NCBI RefSeq assembly: GCF_002356555.2
Contig: NZ_AP017372.2
Coordinates: forward strand, 1,426,001 to 1,490,000
Origin: Halorhodospira halochloris
GTDB taxonomy: Bacteria; Pseudomonadota; Gammaproteobacteria; Nitrococcales; Halorhodospiraceae
Direction: 5' to 3'
Length of the DNA: 64,000 nucleotides
In this document: in pieces, positions 39,201 through 46,566 of the stretch
Layout: each line of letters opens with the position of its first letter
How positions within the stretch are numbered: the stretch's first letter is position 1
The notes under the pieces: model-generated
The model's database searches: none
The model's input: the letters and a program-made list of their open reading frames with translations, nothing else
Told to the model about the DNA's origin: nothing
Made by a program: the position numbers and the translations under genes

Positions 39201-40738
39201 AGCAGAATTTGCAAAAATTGGTGGAATACCAAAAACATGCTGCTCAGATGCAGCAGGAAGAACCAATCCCTGAGGCCATGGAGGGCTTATACGGTTATTT
39301 ACGTGACCGCTCTCAAGCAGCATTAGAAAAGCTAAACACTCGGCAAAGAGAGTTAGATGAGTGGGAAGAGGGCTTGGAGAGAGCAACTCGACAAAACAAT
39401 GTTGCTGAAATGCTGCGCATCGGCTCAAAACTCCTGCGCAGTAAGCGGAACATGGAAGATAGTCCGGAGTGGGATAACCATCCTTTTATATCAACCTGTG
39501 AGAACCTGCTCGCTTATGCGCGGAGCATTATCGGTGAACATATCGGCGACTGGATTTTTAAGCAGAGTTGCCACAATGCCGCCGAAGTAAGCAATTTTCG
39601 TCACAAGATGGAGAAGGCAGTAAAGAGTCTCAAAGAGCTTGGCTTTCAACATGAGGCAGAGACTCTTGAAAAGCAGGTTCAGCATATTACCTATCGCATT
39701 GAGCAGCGCCAGGCATTTCAGTTGACGCTAGATGAGAGCGACGATTACCCCAGACAACCAGATCCTAACCCATCAACCCCTGTAAAAGAGCTGCGCGATC
39801 AGATTCGTCGTGGTGATGACCTCATTAACGCAGTCAAACAGGCTAGCAATGCCCTTCAGAAACAAGAGATCGACTCACGGGTCAATGCTATATGGCAGCG
39901 TCAAGACAAATTAAGGCGTGCTCTAGAAGAGCAAGAACAGCAGCTTGCTGAGCTTTTCAGTTTACAGATAGATTGCGAGGCGGATCTGCGTGAGGCTCTC
40001 TCTAAGGCTGAGAGTTTGCGTGATTTGTTTGCCCAGACTAAAGACTATGATGATATCCAAGAGGCGGTTCTGCAGCTGTCACGGATAGTCGAAGATCTAG
40101 CGACGTGGGAGCACGGTGACATTTCACCAGAGCGACTCGAAGAGTTGCTCAATCAGCAAATCCCAGCTCAGGCAAAGCAACTAACTGATGAATTACAAGA
40201 TAAGGAGATTGATCCGGTTTGGGATTTGCACTCGATCTATCAAACACTGGCACAAGAAAGGGTTAACGCTGCGTATCGGCGTTCATACGAGTGGGTCAAT
40301 CCACGTTTGGACTTAATAGATTCTATTGAGCAAAGAGATTATCAAGCATGCCACTCCCTGGAACAGGAATTGCTAGCCGCCCCCTCCTATTTGGCCAGAG
40401 AGGACCGAACCCATGTAGCCAATCTGCTTGTGGCGGTCCGCAAGCGCCGCGCAGAGTTGGCAGAACAACAACGCGCTCAGCATGTTGCTGAGTGGCTGTC
40501 CCAGCTACCGCAGGAAAATGAGATCAAGAGTTTTGACCTCCGTCAAGCCGAAGAGCTGTTGCGTCAATTAGAATCTCCACCGGAGCAGCTTAATAACCAG
40601 GAATACAACCAGCTGAAGCCGCTAAAAGAGGCAGCAACCGCTCGCTACGATGAACTGAGCATAGAAGATATTATTCGGCGCATCATGCGGTTGTCCGAGG
40701 AACGACGTAAAGAGTTGCTAGCTCGGTTGAGTCATTGA
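36263..40738 (+). CDS. Large P-loop ATPase B of the defence operon
   Basis: The 1491-residue protein has Walker A GYGSGKSHL (K99) and Walker B ILFDELGRYLEY (D280-E281). The shared DELG-K/R-x-LEY signature marks it as a paralogue of ATPase A. The C-terminal 450 residues are strongly charged, heptad-rich coiled coil. A TTG at 36263, with a G-run (36250-36255) seven bases upstream, is the likely start; another TTG at 36248 is possible. BrxC/PglY-like ATPases are the nearest comparison. It ends the operon and is followed by a strong hairpin at 40794. Confidence 0.65.
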   Translation: MRVGELVSFNDEDFFEGAVQLSWVYKNPAKAREAASAFVFHGPRYHGADDAAQEGLEEQHRLKDSASVVNDLVESILAGRRGEERNPFWLAVAGYGSGKSHLASAIATLLEDPRASSAQQVVANVARADEQIGSALSTGVEQLNKPALVICLDGMAGFHLGDALTQAVYTRLDQHGVDAGAIRDLSPRFQIAEQFVERNYAIRQEAFAQRLPGMDATAICERLRRNDEQTYAEVDALYTEANGSPIPVTGQESVQDLLQALCDIYCDSDGPFSSVVILFDELGRYLEYAAEKPHLAGDAALQQLFQGVQDNPDKLRFVGFIQYELKAYLRRFSSNNMQQLLRYITRFDSAEKIYLSTNLETIFAHIIGKNEDALSDVWQRSRADELSKASWQRLDSTLPNISRYPVWHQEERFNQVIARGCWPLHPLATWFLTRQSDVVQSRSAMTFIKETLEEISSEQALQDGRLRQVSAAELLLNRLLPEVLAAEQHTGSNVAENLQLLLEKLRGHLNIEEKLTLAGVAILEKIRLGKQSLETVDQLLCEATALPRTQLKSALQRLSSELGALEWNEDLGQYELISDATTRGQFQQWLRQRLSDASCDAIANLFQARGLAECGLGDIETDFAAKNDINTPDWRFQATPATAGSLSTSLDNAFKAWQSAESPRDAKGQVIYLYIHPDDDLPAIDQQINDLFDAHLNKANCAAAPIWVIGIFDSSGNIAEHLWRIHVFDERLSSEERERFRRFIPEERERSTQSLTERVKETIKERRYWIAGMADVPQSRLKAVGEAIFKHVYPEVLPFPFDGFASSSGGGAADAMQLTRNLITRQVDGAWLQAQPKRLQNRVKALLVNNWQALKSSGELSEPQEPQIKKVFEELKQAHSDDPQRSLWQSYQLLIGPPYGMNASSAAVLLGLLIAGSHPPRRIEQNGKPVTAGDWVNAASPKQQSKHFLQQEILKQSSLRFLAEDAESRWRSLLSNWENEQNLQKLVEYQKHAAQMQQEEPIPEAMEGLYGYLRDRSQAALEKLNTRQRELDEWEEGLERATRQNNVAEMLRIGSKLLRSKRNMEDSPEWDNHPFISTCENLLAYARSIIGEHIGDWIFKQSCHNAAEVSNFRHKMEKAVKSLKELGFQHEAETLEKQVQHITYRIEQRQAFQLTLDESDDYPRQPDPNPSTPVKELRDQIRRGDDLINAVKQASNALQKQEIDSRVNAIWQRQDKLRRALEEQEQQLAELFSLQIDCEADLREALSKAESLRDLFAQTKDYDDIQEAVLQLSRIVEDLATWEHGDISPERLEELLNQQIPAQAKQLTDELQDKEIDPVWDLHSIYQTLAQERVNAAYRRSYEWVNPRLDLIDSIEQRDYQACHSLEQELLAAPSYLAREDRTHVANLLVAVRKRRAELAEQQRAQHVAEWLSQLPQENEIKSFDLRQAEELLRQLESPPEQLNNQEYNQLKPLKEAATARYDELSIEDIIRRIMRLSEERRKELLARLSH

Positions 40739-40793
40739 TGGGTATCGTGCCTATTGGAAACATCTAAAGGCAAATCTAAAACTTTTCAAGCCT

Positions 40794-40828
40794 AGCTGCC
40801 CTTGGCGCAAACCGCACCAAGGGCAGCT
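40794..40828. terminator. Strong hairpin between convergent genes
   Basis: A perfect 12-bp stem (AGCTGCCCTTGG / CCAAGGGCAGCT) with an 11-base loop lies between the end of the 20-kb operon and the convergent DUF4870 gene. No long T-run follows on either side, so it may act with Rho or simply shield both 3' ends. Confidence 0.6.
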
Positions 40829-40854
40829 CAGGCCACGGCCCAAAATCTCTTCTA

Positions 40855-41247
40855 TTACTTTATGATTCTGAAAATAAACGGATATCTGTACCACTCTCCG
40901 TTGTTAGCCTTGACCGTCCCCATAATCATTAGGATAAGCCATGCTAAGCCAACCAGGGGCATGAGAATTACGCCAATGGCTATGACTACCAAAAACATAG
41001 AGATGATATAAGCTATAGCTATATTTATTTGGAAGTTCAGCGCCTCTTTGCCCTGATCGTTGACAAAGGGCATCTCCTCACGTTTGATTAGCCATACTAT
41101 CAAAGGCCCCAAAAAACTGGCCAAGCCTGAAATATGGGCAATCAATCCCCAGGTTCTTTCCTCTCTGGAGGGGGTGTCAGTGGATTTTTTTGTAGAATCT
41201 GGGCTTCCCGTGGAACCGCTCTCGGGTGCTTGATTTGTATCTACCAT
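40855..41247 (-). CDS. DUF4870 family membrane protein
   Basis: The 130 residues have a hydrophilic Ser/Thr-rich N-terminus (1-28), then three to four transmembrane helices. Conserved DUF4870 features are visible: WGLIAHISGLASFLGPLIVWL, the FVNDQGKEALNFQIN segment, and a C-terminal YRYPFIFRII. The function of the family is unknown. It is transcribed against the defence operon and lies between it and the desulfurase gene, and there is no reason to link it to sulfur modification. Confidence 0.85.
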   Translation of the reverse strand: MVDTNQAPESGSTGSPDSTKKSTDTPSREERTWGLIAHISGLASFLGPLIVWLIKREEMPFVNDQGKEALNFQINIAIAYIISMFLVVIAIGVILMPLVGLAWLILMIMGTVKANNGEWYRYPFIFRIIK

Positions 41248-41641
41248 GCTACAACTCCTTTTCAGACAAATTCTCGACTCGAGATTAATAGCACAAATCG
41301 TAACGGCCTGTCAAACTGTAAACATAAACTGAAAACATAACTAGTAGCCTATTGGGAGTTCCCTGTCCAAAAATCAACCAAAGTAAATGTATTACGCTGC
41401 ACTTGCTATGCTCTGAATAACAGGGGAAAGGGAACTCCCCCTATCTATCGAAGAGCTCACTATACACCTTGCGCGGCCCACTAGCCTCTGAGAAATCACC
41501 AAAGCATCCACTACAGCGGCGTGCCTCCAAAGCCATGTCCCCGAGTCAATTTAGTTGCTGCCCCGGTGCATAAGCTGTCCTGTGATACCCTACTCAGATA
41601 ACAGCTACATTACGGAACACGTTAAAGATTAACCTTACTAA
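41248..41641. other. Intergenic region with an 86-bp inverted-repeat segment
   Basis: The 394-base gap separates divergent genes, so it must contain two promoters. A GGGAGTTCCCTGTCC sequence at 41354 is repeated in inverted form (GGAAAGGGAACTCCC) ending at 41439, matching at 14 of 15 positions. It encloses about 60 bases without coding signs and could be a small transposable remnant or a regulatory cruciform. Confidence 0.4.
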
Positions 41642-42838
41642 ATGTATACAAAAAGTTACCAGCCGCCTCAATTGCCGATTTATTTCGACACGGCAGCTAC
41701 CACGCAAGTAGACCCGCTGGTTAGCGAAGCCATGAGTGCTGTACTCAACGATGCCACTCACTTCGCTAACCCCTCTTCCACTGAGCATAACTTGGGTAGA
41801 CAGGCCGAGGAGTATATAGAGGATTCTCGCGCGCTCATCGCCAACGAATTTAACTGCGAACCAGACGAAGTAGTATTTACCTGCGGGGCAACCGAGAGCA
41901 TAAATCTAGCCCTGCGCGGCGTCATGGACGCGCTCGCACTACACGCCCCTGAGCAAAAACGCCATATCATTACATCAACAATTGAGCACAGTGCTACAGC
42001 CGCCTGCTGCTCCGCGCTCGAGCAAACTGGTACCGAAGTTACTTACCTTGATCCGGCAGCCGACGGGCGCATCAATCCCCAGTCTCTTCGCCAGGCGATA
42101 AAGCCGGAAACCGTCCTGATCTCACTGATTCATACCAGCAATGAGGTCGGCACCATCCAACCGATCGAAGAGATAGCCGCCATTGCGGCCGAGCATGGGG
42201 TGATACTTCATGTAGATGCTGCACAGGCCGCAGGTAAGATGCCTATCGATATGGCGAAGAGCGGCATAGATATGCTCTCGCTATCGGCCCATAAATTCCA
42301 CGGCCCCAAAGGCAGCGGTTGTTTAATCATCCGCGATCGCCAACGTCTGCCAATCCGCCCGCTGTGCTTTGGCGGTGGGCAGGAATTTGGCTTGCGTCCC
42401 GGCACCCTGGCCACCCATCAGATCGTCGGCCTAAGTAAGGCGTTAGAGTTAGCTGCGCAACGCCGAGCAGAGGATCTTAAGCACGTTAGCGGGTTGCGTC
42501 AGCGTTTCCTCGGGTGCCTGCAGGATGCCGGCATAGATATGTATATCCACACCCCGCTCGAATACAGCTCCCCTTATATAATTAACTTTGCTATTGCAGG
42601 TATACCTAGCAGCGTACTGATTAATCAGACCCGCGAGCAGATCGCCATAGCTTCTGGATCAGCTTGCTCTTCAGGATCTCTTGACCCCTCGCCGATATTG
42701 CGTGCCATGGGGGTGGAGGGGGATCCCCTATACGGCGCAGTCAGAGTGAGCTTTTCGCGTCAGCATACCGAGGCTGAGATAGACTACGCTGCTGCAGCTA
42801 TCAGTAATGCAGCGCAACGGGTCAAGCAAATGAGATAA
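41642..42838 (+). CDS. Cysteine desulfurase, DndA/IscS-like
   Basis: PLP enzyme of 398 residues that removes sulfur from cysteine and holds it as a persulfide for transfer. It shows the class V aminotransferase start (YFDTAATTQVDP), the PLP lysine K218 in SAHKFHGPKG, and catalytic Cys C342 in the loop ASGSACSSGS. The general fold is shared by housekeeping IscS and the phosphorothioation enzyme DndA. There are no iscU or iscA neighbours, and a phosphorothioation-associated methyltransferase lies next to it, which favours the DndA role as sulfur donor for the DndC-like protein. It is separated from the main operon by the DUF4870 gene. Confidence 0.85.
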   Translation: MYTKSYQPPQLPIYFDTAATTQVDPLVSEAMSAVLNDATHFANPSSTEHNLGRQAEEYIEDSRALIANEFNCEPDEVVFTCGATESINLALRGVMDALALHAPEQKRHIITSTIEHSATAACCSALEQTGTEVTYLDPAADGRINPQSLRQAIKPETVLISLIHTSNEVGTIQPIEEIAAIAAEHGVILHVDAAQAAGKMPIDMAKSGIDMLSLSAHKFHGPKGSGCLIIRDRQRLPIRPLCFGGGQEFGLRPGTLATHQIVGLSKALELAAQRRAEDLKHVSGLRQRFLGCLQDAGIDMYIHTPLEYSSPYIINFAIAGIPSSVLINQTREQIAIASGSACSSGSLDPSPILRAMGVEGDPLYGAVRVSFSRQHTEAEIDYAAAAISNAAQRVKQMR

Positions 42839-42990
42839 GGGCGCCTCGAAAAACTTTCCCGGAGCCATTAGTTGTGCCGGTATGGAGGTCTTAGCGGCAG
42901 GGATGGCGCCGTGGAGCCTCCAGGGATGGATTAACGGCGTCCTCCACACCGGGACAACTAATGGCCCCGGAGAGGTTTTTCGAGACGCCC
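42839..42990. repeat. Palindromic intergenic element between convergent genes
   Basis: Full-length copy with arms GCGCCTCGAAAAACTTTCC...GGAGCCATTAGTTGTGCC and their complements, around the core with the usual GGCGTCCTCCACACC border. It fills the space between the desulfurase and methyltransferase 3' ends. The outer arms stay complementary although they differ from those of other copies. Confidence 0.9.
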
Positions 42991-43002
42991 ATCCGATTAA
43001 CC

Positions 43003-45687
43003 CTACCGCACCACCTTCGGCACCCGCTTACCTGACGGCCCCTCGCGCATCCAGACAATTTGCCGGTTGTGCTCAGGGCCATAACTGACATGGATCGGTC
43101 GCTCGGAGTTATAGAAATAAAGTCGATCAAATGGGGTATTGGCCGCTATCCACTCAGCAACCTCCCACATATCTTCATCTTCCACAATAAAATCAACCGC
43201 CGCCCCTAGCCGCGGACAGATCAAATTACCCCGCCGGTTGATTTCATGCGCGGCGTGTTGATCGCGCTTTGGGTCTATGCGCCCCGGGATATGCTTGGTC
43301 AGCTGCGCTGAGGCAAAACCGTAGGTCAGGTGGATCATGCCGAACCAGTCGATCACCGGATCAAGCACCTGTTCGGCAAGATCAAGCAGCGCATTCCAGC
43401 TCTCCGGTTGCTGTGGGCGGTTATCGATGCCCTGCTCCGCCGCTAGCCTATGCCACGTCTCACCACACTCGATAAACTGCCTAAAGGTCAAAAAACTGCC
43501 ACACGGGTCGTCTAGCTGCGGCGGTGTAAGCGAGCGGCGCAGCTCCATGCCGTCGATCTCCCAGCGATGCCGGGCAAGCGTATCGCGCAGCACATGCGGC
43601 GGCGGTCCATAGCCGGACATGTCAAAGAGACCGAGATCATCAAGGGCCTGATCAAAGGCAGCCTGCTCGGGATAGTAGGGGTGCTCCTCGTGGATGTAGA
43701 GGGACTTCCAATATAGATACGGCGGCTCATACTCCTCGCCGTAGCTGAAGTAGTCAAAGTCCTGCTCGCGCAGCTTAATCTTGACCCGCTCTAACATGCG
43801 CGGCAGTGGCTGCCCGTCAAAGTCGTCAAAGCGCATTAGCGAGAGCTTGCCAGAACCGATATGGATCTTGACCAGATCACTATTGCGCCAGTCGCCGTAA
43901 AGCAGCGCAGCGGCCCCGACATATATCCGCAGCAGTGCCGGTAGCCGCTCCACAAGATTGCTGTGTAGCTGCAGTGAGCCGTGCAGCTCTTGCTCCCAGT
44001 GCAGGCGCCCTAAACCATTCTCTGCCGCTTCCTGGCAGGCCTGAGCAATCGCCTCGCTATCAGCAATCTGCAATAGGCGCTCGCGGCCGGCTGCCAGAGC
44101 AGCCCGGTAATCGCCGAAAAAACTGCGCACGTCGCGGCGCAGGTCAGGGTCGAGCTGCCGATACGACTGACGCCGCTCGAACTGCAGCAGGGCGAAATAG
44201 ACCTCTAAATCAGCTACACGCCGATCCTCAGCCTCGACAAGCATCTGCTCAAAGAGCTCATCGCCAAGTTCCCTGCGCCGGTATTCCTCGATAAAACGCA
44301 GGGCGCGGTTAACAGAACCGAAACCTTCGGTTAGCTCGACCGAGTTCTCTGCTTCATTTTTATCCGGTTTCCGACCAAGAGTAAGCCACTGCTCCCAGAG
44401 ACGTTCTAGCGAGTCGCGATAGGCCTCATAGCGCTGCGCAGCGCGCTGCTGTGCTCGCTCGCGGCGGCGCTGCTCGGTCGGCACCTGTGCTGCTGATGGG
44501 CGCAGCCCCGGAGAACGCAGCGGCCGCCCTCGGCTGCGATAACGATCGAGAAGAAAGCGCTGCTCCAGCTCCTTATCACGAAAGACGTAGAAGACCCCTG
44601 GGGCTACCGGGATCGGCTCTTCATCGAGGGCGCGCTCCAGGAAAGATTTAATCTCGCCTTGTGTGTAGTACTTCTGAAAAGTGCCCCGCCGGGTTATGAC
44701 GCCATCACGAAAGCTCTCGCCGCACCGATCATTATCATTAGCCAGCATCACCGCCACAACCAGCAGCTTCCTAGTCAGCGACCAGGCGCCGAGCAAGGCC
44801 TCCAGCCGCTCGTCGAAGTCTTCGATGACGTTGATCACGAAACCGAGGTTGACCAGGTCGGCCTCCTCAAGCGACTCCTCGGGCGCGTAGTAAGGATCCC
44901 AGCCACTCGCTGTCACGTCATTTTCGTGCAGGCCGCGGATGTCATCGCCGCGCCCGCAGCCGTAGTCAAATAGGCTATAGGTGCCATCGAGAAAACCGTG
45001 CCTAGCCAGGGCCTGTACCGGAGTCGAGAAACCGTAGCGAACGAGCGCTGTGCGCTGCCGCTCTGCCTGCCAATCGACGCCTTGATCACAGCTCTCGCGC
45101 TCCTCGGGGCCGATAGGTACTAGGGCATGGCCGTCGATACGGTAGCCGGCTTCGCGCAACAACCCCAACCACTGCCGGCGGTAACCTATGCGGGTAGTAT
45201 TATCGAACAGGCCGATTGCTTCGGCAGCCTCGGTCAAGGCCGCATAGTTAGCATATTCGGGGTGATCAGGGCTAAGCAGCAGCTCCTTACGGTGCAAGAT
45301 TGGCGGGTTTAACGAGTCGCGATAGCTGCGATGACCTAACGTCCCGTTTGCCGGGACATAGCGCCAACTCTCGGCCAGGGCGGGAAAGGGATCGGCAAAA
45401 AACTCCGGGTAGTGAAGCAGCCCTATCTCGCTGACAGCAGCAAGAGTATCCGCCTTTTCTTCCTCTGCCGACTCGATGCTGGAAACAGCGCCACCTTCGT
45501 ACTGAGGCACGAACTCAAGGCGGACGACGTTAAAGTGCTCACCGCTTTGCACCCCTACTGCGGCAGAAGCCTGCTCAATGGCATGCTCCCAAATTGCGCG
45601 CTGCTCTTCATCGAGTGCGGGAATGGTCTCGATATGCAGATAGACGCGCCGCCCGATACGTTTGCCCAGGCTGCTTGATCTAGGCAC
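43003..45687 (-). CDS. DNA phosphorothioation-associated putative methyltransferase
   Basis: The 894 residues correspond to the large putative SAM-dependent methyltransferase family repeatedly found with dnd genes. The SAM-binding motif FDYGCGRGDD is at 240-249. An LGFVINVIED segment near 290 is the usual downstream acidic motif. A recognisable N-terminal region describes a duplicated HRSYRDSLNPPILHRKE motif. The C-terminal 500 residues lack known motifs. The start is GTG. It converges with the desulfurase gene, on the strand opposite the defence operon. Its target (DNA or another molecule) is unknown; methylation of sulfur-marked DNA or a regulatory role is possible. Confidence 0.8.
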   Translation of the reverse strand: MPRSSSLGKRIGRRVYLHIETIPALDEEQRAIWEHAIEQASAAVGVQSGEHFNVVRLEFVPQYEGGAVSSIESAEEEKADTLAAVSEIGLLHYPEFFADPFPALAESWRYVPANGTLGHRSYRDSLNPPILHRKELLLSPDHPEYANYAALTEAAEAIGLFDNTTRIGYRRQWLGLLREAGYRIDGHALVPIGPEERESCDQGVDWQAERQRTALVRYGFSTPVQALARHGFLDGTYSLFDYGCGRGDDIRGLHENDVTASGWDPYYAPEESLEEADLVNLGFVINVIEDFDERLEALLGAWSLTRKLLVVAVMLANDNDRCGESFRDGVITRRGTFQKYYTQGEIKSFLERALDEEPIPVAPGVFYVFRDKELEQRFLLDRYRSRGRPLRSPGLRPSAAQVPTEQRRRERAQQRAAQRYEAYRDSLERLWEQWLTLGRKPDKNEAENSVELTEGFGSVNRALRFIEEYRRRELGDELFEQMLVEAEDRRVADLEVYFALLQFERRQSYRQLDPDLRRDVRSFFGDYRAALAAGRERLLQIADSEAIAQACQEAAENGLGRLHWEQELHGSLQLHSNLVERLPALLRIYVGAAALLYGDWRNSDLVKIHIGSGKLSLMRFDDFDGQPLPRMLERVKIKLREQDFDYFSYGEEYEPPYLYWKSLYIHEEHPYYPEQAAFDQALDDLGLFDMSGYGPPPHVLRDTLARHRWEIDGMELRRSLTPPQLDDPCGSFLTFRQFIECGETWHRLAAEQGIDNRPQQPESWNALLDLAEQVLDPVIDWFGMIHLTYGFASAQLTKHIPGRIDPKRDQHAAHEINRRGNLICPRLGAAVDFIVEDEDMWEVAEWIAANTPFDRLYFYNSERPIHVSYGPEHNRQIVWMREGPSGKRVPKVVR

Positions 45688-45779
45688 AGTTAATTTGCTC
45701 GCAATCTTGGATTGTATCCTACCAGTTTAATAATATGAATTATCGCATACCTGAATCCGTGAAATCCGCCCCGGCGCTA

Positions 45780-45904
45780 TAGTTCTTCCTGCATGCCACG
45801 GCCTGAGGACTCCGTCACAGGTCCAAGACTCGATACGGGTGGGTGGCAAACCCTTACCCGACGGGGACTTTCACCCCGCAAGATACGCCGAGCTTTGCTC
45901 GGCG
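45780..45904 (-). other. Possible 5' fragment of a group II intron
   Basis: Read on the minus strand, this stretch has the hairpin CGCCGAG/CTCGGCG (45886-45904), then GGGGTGAAAGTCCCC (45863-45877), then a segment with CCACCCACCCGTATCGAG. These resemble domain I of bacterial group II introns, where GGGGTGYAAGTCCCC is typical. It begins next to an attC-like site, the usual target of group IIC-attC introns. No reverse transcriptase gene is present, so only a remnant would be left. This reading rests on remembered motifs. Confidence 0.35.
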
Positions 45905-45964
45905 CGATAACGTCAGCCATCAGCCGCGCGAGGAACGAGCGTCGGCTGCATGGCCTTGTTCGGC
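45905..45964 (-). repeat. attC-like site 1, downstream end of the toxin-antitoxin cassette
   Basis: On the minus strand the site starts with GCCGAAC, has imperfect arms GCCATGCAGCCG and CGGCTGATGGC (one extrahelical base), a 16-base terminal loop region and a closing GTT. This is the fold expected of an integron attC recombination site. The closing core GTTATCG is degenerate. Confidence 0.55.
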
Positions 45965-45966
45965 AG

Positions 45967-46257
45967 TCAGCGACGCCCCTTCCAGTACCCAGGGGCCCGG
46001 TGCAAGTTCATCACGGCAATCACAAGAAGAGTTCCCTCTTCTTCGGAGTAAAGCACCCCATATGGGAATCTTCGCACCAACGCCCTCCGGACTTCTCCAT
46101 CAAACACCGGCCATGCCTGTGGATAGGCGACAGCGCGTTGAATTGCTGAATAGATCTCAACGGAGAGGTCATATCCGAGGCCTGGCTCGATCCCTTCGTA
46201 ATATTCGACAGCCTCTTCAAGCTCGCGCTCGGCTTCAGGATGGAGATGAAAGCTCAT
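45967..46257 (-). CDS. RelE/ParE-family toxin
   Basis: The 96-residue protein opens with the family pattern HPEAERELEEAVEYYE, followed by the segment VRRALVRRFPYGVLYS and a closing VIAVMNLHRAPGYWKGR. This is the ParE/RelE plasmid-stabilisation fold; it either poisons gyrase or cuts mRNA on the ribosome. The ATG overlaps the end of the antitoxin gene by 4 bases, giving the usual antitoxin-first order. The pair sits between two attC-like sites, in the orientation expected of an integron gene cassette. Confidence 0.88.
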   Translation of the reverse strand: MSFHLHPEAERELEEAVEYYEGIEPGLGYDLSVEIYSAIQRAVAYPQAWPVFDGEVRRALVRRFPYGVLYSEEEGTLLVIAVMNLHRAPGYWKGRR

Positions 46258-46478
46258 TCAGCCCGGTCCCTCCAGATCCTTGCAAACACCTCTTCACCAG
46301 GAACGCTCTCCACCGCTCCGGAGCGAACCTCTTTCAAACGCTTAGCTGTCACCGCCGCCCACTTCTCATCAATCTTCGATTCCGGCGGATTTAGGCTGCG
46401 AAGGAGCGAATCAACTACGAGCGCCCTCTCCTCCACCGGAAGAGCCTCTGCATCCTGAATCAGATCTTTGATATTCAT
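46254..46478 (-). CDS. Addiction-module antitoxin paired with the ParE/RelE toxin
   Basis: Seventy-four residues with the small antitoxin pattern of the 'addiction module component' family: EALPVEERALVVDSLLRSL near 11-29 and a C-terminal toxin-binding tail ending in VFARIWRDRAE. It neutralises the toxin encoded immediately downstream, and its TGA overlaps the toxin ATG. It probably also represses its own promoter between 46479 and the attC-like site at 46508. Confidence 0.85.
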   Translation of the reverse strand: MNIKDLIQDAEALPVEERALVVDSLLRSLNPPESKIDEKWAAVTAKRLKEVRSGAVESVPGEEVFARIWRDRAE

Positions 46479-46507
46479 CCAAAACCTCTCATCGAAAGTC
46501 TCTTACT

Positions 46508-46566
46508 GCCGAACGGCAATGCTCAACGGCGCGCGTCAGCGCGTCCGTTGAAGCGCCTTGTTGGGA
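46508..46566 (-). repeat. attC-like site 2, upstream border of the toxin-antitoxin cassette
   Basis: On the minus strand the site runs TCCCAACAAGGCGCTTCAAC... through a GCGCGTCAGCGCG-type loop to ...GTTGAGCATTGCCGTTCGGC. Its closing core GTTCGGC is the exact complement of the opening GCCGAAC of site 1. That pairing is expected if the DNA between them was inserted as one integron cassette. Confidence 0.55.

Noticed and set aside
20778-40738. Classical BREX locus
   Set aside because: No PglZ, PglX or BrxL was recognised; the PAPS-reductase protein and large ATPases alone do not make BREX type 4.
43269-45678. Plus-strand open frames over the methyltransferase gene
   Set aside because: All lie opposite one continuous 894-codon gene with a clear SAM motif.
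45793-46394. Two plus-strand open frames over the toxin-antitoxin cassette
   Set aside because: They translate the attC-like/intron-like sequence and the complement of the toxin gene.
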